Shown piece after piece: positions 62,252 to 64,000 of a stretch of 64,000 nucleotides of DNA; within the stretch, counting starts at the first letter, position 1, and the number at the start of each line of letters is the position of its first letter. The stretch is from an uncultured Dyadobacter sp. (GTDB lineage Bacteria; Bacteroidota; Bacteroidia; Cytophagales; Spirosomataceae). The stretch is taken from positions 1-64,000 of the forward strand of contig NZ_CAMLSE010000021.1 of NCBI RefSeq assembly GCF_946482605.1, in the 5' to 3' direction. Position numbers and translations under genes: made by a program. The notes under the pieces were generated by a model, which was not told the DNA's origin, ran no database searches, and saw only the letters and a list, made by a program, of their open reading frames with translations.

Positions 62252-63817
62252 TTATTTCGCCTTCATATCGATCACCGGGATGATCATTTCTTCCAGGGAC
62301 ACACCTCCATGTTGGAATGTATCGCGGTATAAATTCACGTATTGATTGTAATTGTTGGGATATGCGAAAAAGTAGTCCTCCTTCGTAAATACGTACGATG
62401 TCGATACGTGCGGTTTGGGAAGGAATATCCGCTCCGGTTTGCGGCACACCATCAAGTGGTTATCATCAAAACCGAGGTTCTTGCCGTGCTTGTACCGTAG
62501 GTTTGTATTCGTTTCCCGGTATCCGATGATTTTCACCGGCTTCTGAACCCGGATCATGCCGTGGTCGGTGGTAAGAATTAAACGGCCTTTCTTTTCGGCA
62601 ACCTTTCTGATGAAGTCGAGCAATGGAGAGTGCTGGAACCATGAACGCGTGATGGATCGGTAAGCCGCTTCGTCGGGAGCGAGTTCTTTGATCATCTGCA
62701 CATCTGTGCGCGCATGGGAAAGCATATCCACAAAATTGTAGACAACTACATTCAGCTGGTTCGTCAGCAGGTTGTTGAAAGTGTCTACCAGCGCTTTCCC
62801 CTGGTTGGTGTTCAGGATTTTGGAATATGAAAATTTGATATTCAAATGGTTCATTTCCAGTTGTTTTTGAAGGAAATCCTGTTCATGGTTGTTCAGACCT
62901 TCCTCCCCGTCTGGGGTATTCTCGTCACTTACCCACCATTGCGGATGCTTGCGTTCCATTTCGCTCGGCATCAGTCCCGAGAAGATCGCATTGCGCGCAT
63001 AACCGGTAGTTGTAGGCAGAATAGAATAATAGGAAGATTCTTCCTCAATGTTGAAATACTCCTGCAAAATCGGCTGTATCATCTTCCATTGATCGTACCG
63101 GAAGTTGTCGATCAGCAGGAAGAACAATGGCTCGCTCGAACCTTTCAGATGCGGGAATACCTTCTGTTTCATCAATTGATGGGACAAAACCGGCTTGTCT
63201 GACCGCGGATCGTTCAGCCAATCCTCATATTCGTCCTCAATGAACTTACAGAAATTGGCATTGGCTTCACTTTTTTGCATACTGAAAACCTCCGCCATAC
63301 CCTGATCATCGGAACTTTCGAGTTCCAGTTCCCAGTAGATGAGTTTTTTGTAAATATCCGCCCACTCTTCGTGGCCGATGCGGTCCTGGTATTGCATGGC
63401 CAGGCTTCTGAATTCCTGCTGATAGCTCAGTGTGGTCTTTTCGGTCACCAGCCTTTTGTTGTCCAGTATTTTCTTGACGGAGAGAAGTATTTGATTGGGA
63501 TTCAGAGGTTTGATGAGATAGTCGTCGATTTTTGAGCCAATCGCGTCCTCCATAATGTGTTCCTCCTCGCTTTTGGTGATCATCACGACGGGGAGGTTGG
63601 GTTGCTGCTGTTTGATCTGAGCAAGTGTTTCCAACCCGGTCATCCCCGGCATCATTTCGTCCAGAAATACGATGTCAAAACGGTCATTCTCGATTCGGTC
63701 CAATGCGTCGGCTCCGCTATTGACGGGCGTTACGTTGTAACCTTTATTGGTGAGAAACATGATATGCGGTTTGAGAAGATCTATTTCGTCATCGGCCCAA
63801 AGGATGTTATATTGCAT
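62252..63817 (-). CDS. porX: PorX: type IX secretion response regulator with PglZ-type effector domain
   Basis: A 521-residue protein with an N-terminal receiver domain (1-120): acidic pocket WADDEIDLL (D9, D10), phospho-acceptor D53 in IVFLDEMMPGMTGLET and the conserved lysine in DDYLIKPL. A helical linker follows, then from about residue 200 a PglZ/alkaline-phosphatase-like effector domain (FFLLIDNFRYDQWKMI with a metal Asp; TTDHGMIRV late with Asp-His). PorX with the kinase PorY controls T9SS genes and protein secretion, and PorX can hydrolyse oligonucleotides in studied Bacteroidota. ATG at 63817, before which the frame has only non-conserved codons. Confidence 0.93.
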   Translation of the reverse strand: MQYNILWADDEIDLLKPHIMFLTNKGYNVTPVNSGADALDRIENDRFDIVFLDEMMPGMTGLETLAQIKQQQPNLPVVMITKSEEEHIMEDAIGSKIDDYLIKPLNPNQILLSVKKILDNKRLVTEKTTLSYQQEFRSLAMQYQDRIGHEEWADIYKKLIYWELELESSDDQGMAEVFSMQKSEANANFCKFIEDEYEDWLNDPRSDKPVLSHQLMKQKVFPHLKGSSEPLFFLLIDNFRYDQWKMIQPILQEYFNIEEESSYYSILPTTTGYARNAIFSGLMPSEMERKHPQWWVSDENTPDGEEGLNNHEQDFLQKQLEMNHLNIKFSYSKILNTNQGKALVDTFNNLLTNQLNVVVYNFVDMLSHARTDVQMIKELAPDEAAYRSITRSWFQHSPLLDFIRKVAEKKGRLILTTDHGMIRVQKPVKIIGYRETNTNLRYKHGKNLGFDDNHLMVCRKPERIFLPKPHVSTSYVFTKEDYFFAYPNNYNQYVNLYRDTFQHGGVSLEEMIIPVIDMKAK

Positions 63818-64000
63818 AATGCTTGGCTTTACAGTGTTAAGTAATGAAAAATTCAATGTAAGGGTAACGCGACGGTCGGAGCATGTCGTATATTAAAAAC
63901 GGTTTTAACGTTTTTTAAGAAATATACGGCTTATCCTTATACGTTATCTTTTACTGTAAAAAATGTGTTCCACCATGTGCCGTCAGGACAAGAATTTTCG
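63818..64000. other. AT-rich leader upstream of porX
   Basis: 183 bases to the window end without a recognised gene. It must hold the porX promoter, but I find no exact TAnnTTTG on the minus strand. Confidence 0.5.

Overview
The window reads as chromosomal DNA of a Bacteroidota bacterium, most likely a Cytophagales member of the Spirosomataceae (Dyadobacter-like). This is inferred from type IX secretion and gliding genes (porW/sprE, porX and a T9SS-sorted subtilase), a MurF-alanine racemase fusion, an ATP synthase a-subunit with a long N-terminal presequence, Bacteroidota promoter boxes (TAnnTTTG), and orthologue types such as DUF4105, DUF2911, WbqC and TMEM220. The species assignment is an inference. 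I saw no rRNA, tRNA, CRISPR array, phage or insertion sequence. One RNA gene, the SRP RNA, is present.

Layout. 0-6 kb: 3' part of ppk, murF-alr fusion, corA, universal stress protein. 6-12.1 kb: dicarboxylate symporter, YffB-like reductase, a methyltransferase, acetyl-CoA synthetase, then a 450-bp gene-free stretch holding a tandem palindromic repeat array. 12-19.5 kb: YfiT-like DinB protein, inositol phosphatase, DUF4105 membrane protein, rsmI, pterin dehydratase, OsmC, thyA, TRIC-type channel, DUF2911, NUDIX. 19.5-25.5 kb: subtilase, glutamate-synthase-like FMN protein, aroA, two membrane or secreted proteins of unknown function. 25.7-31.8 kb: Ldh_2 oxidoreductase, mltG, YbgC-like thioesterase, YihY/BrkB, glycosyltransferase, threonylcarbamoyl-AMP synthase, WbqC in an AT-rich pocket. 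31.8-37.1 kb: clpC, secreted esterase, sugar isomerase/epimerase. 37.1-40.4 kb: F-ATPase operon atpZ-(small membrane protein)-atpB-E-F-H, closed by a bidirectional terminator, without atpA/G/D/C. 40.4-48.1 kb: porW, PBP1A, glycerate kinase, uvrC. 48-52 kb: FAD oxidoreductase, then a saccharopine-dehydrogenase-like and ALDH7-like pair suggesting lysine catabolism.

52.0-54.8 kb is the most unusual region. It is a four-gene operon with its own Bacteroidota-type promoter: PqqD-like recognition protein, lasso-peptide B2-type transglutaminase-fold protease, HPr-kinase-like kinase and PF14907-type nucleotidyltransferase. These are the accessory parts of a kinase- and nucleotidyltransferase-containing lasso-peptide pathway, but no precursor, no asparagine-synthase-like cyclase and no transporter lie beside them.

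54.8-64 kb: aldose epimerase, ftsH, rsfS, birA, TMEM220 protein, TPR lipoprotein, SRP RNA, transaldolase, an inverted-repeat cluster, ftsE and porX. Many convergent gene pairs touch or overlap at their 3' ends, so coding density is high and true intergenic space is concentrated in a few repeat-bearing gaps.
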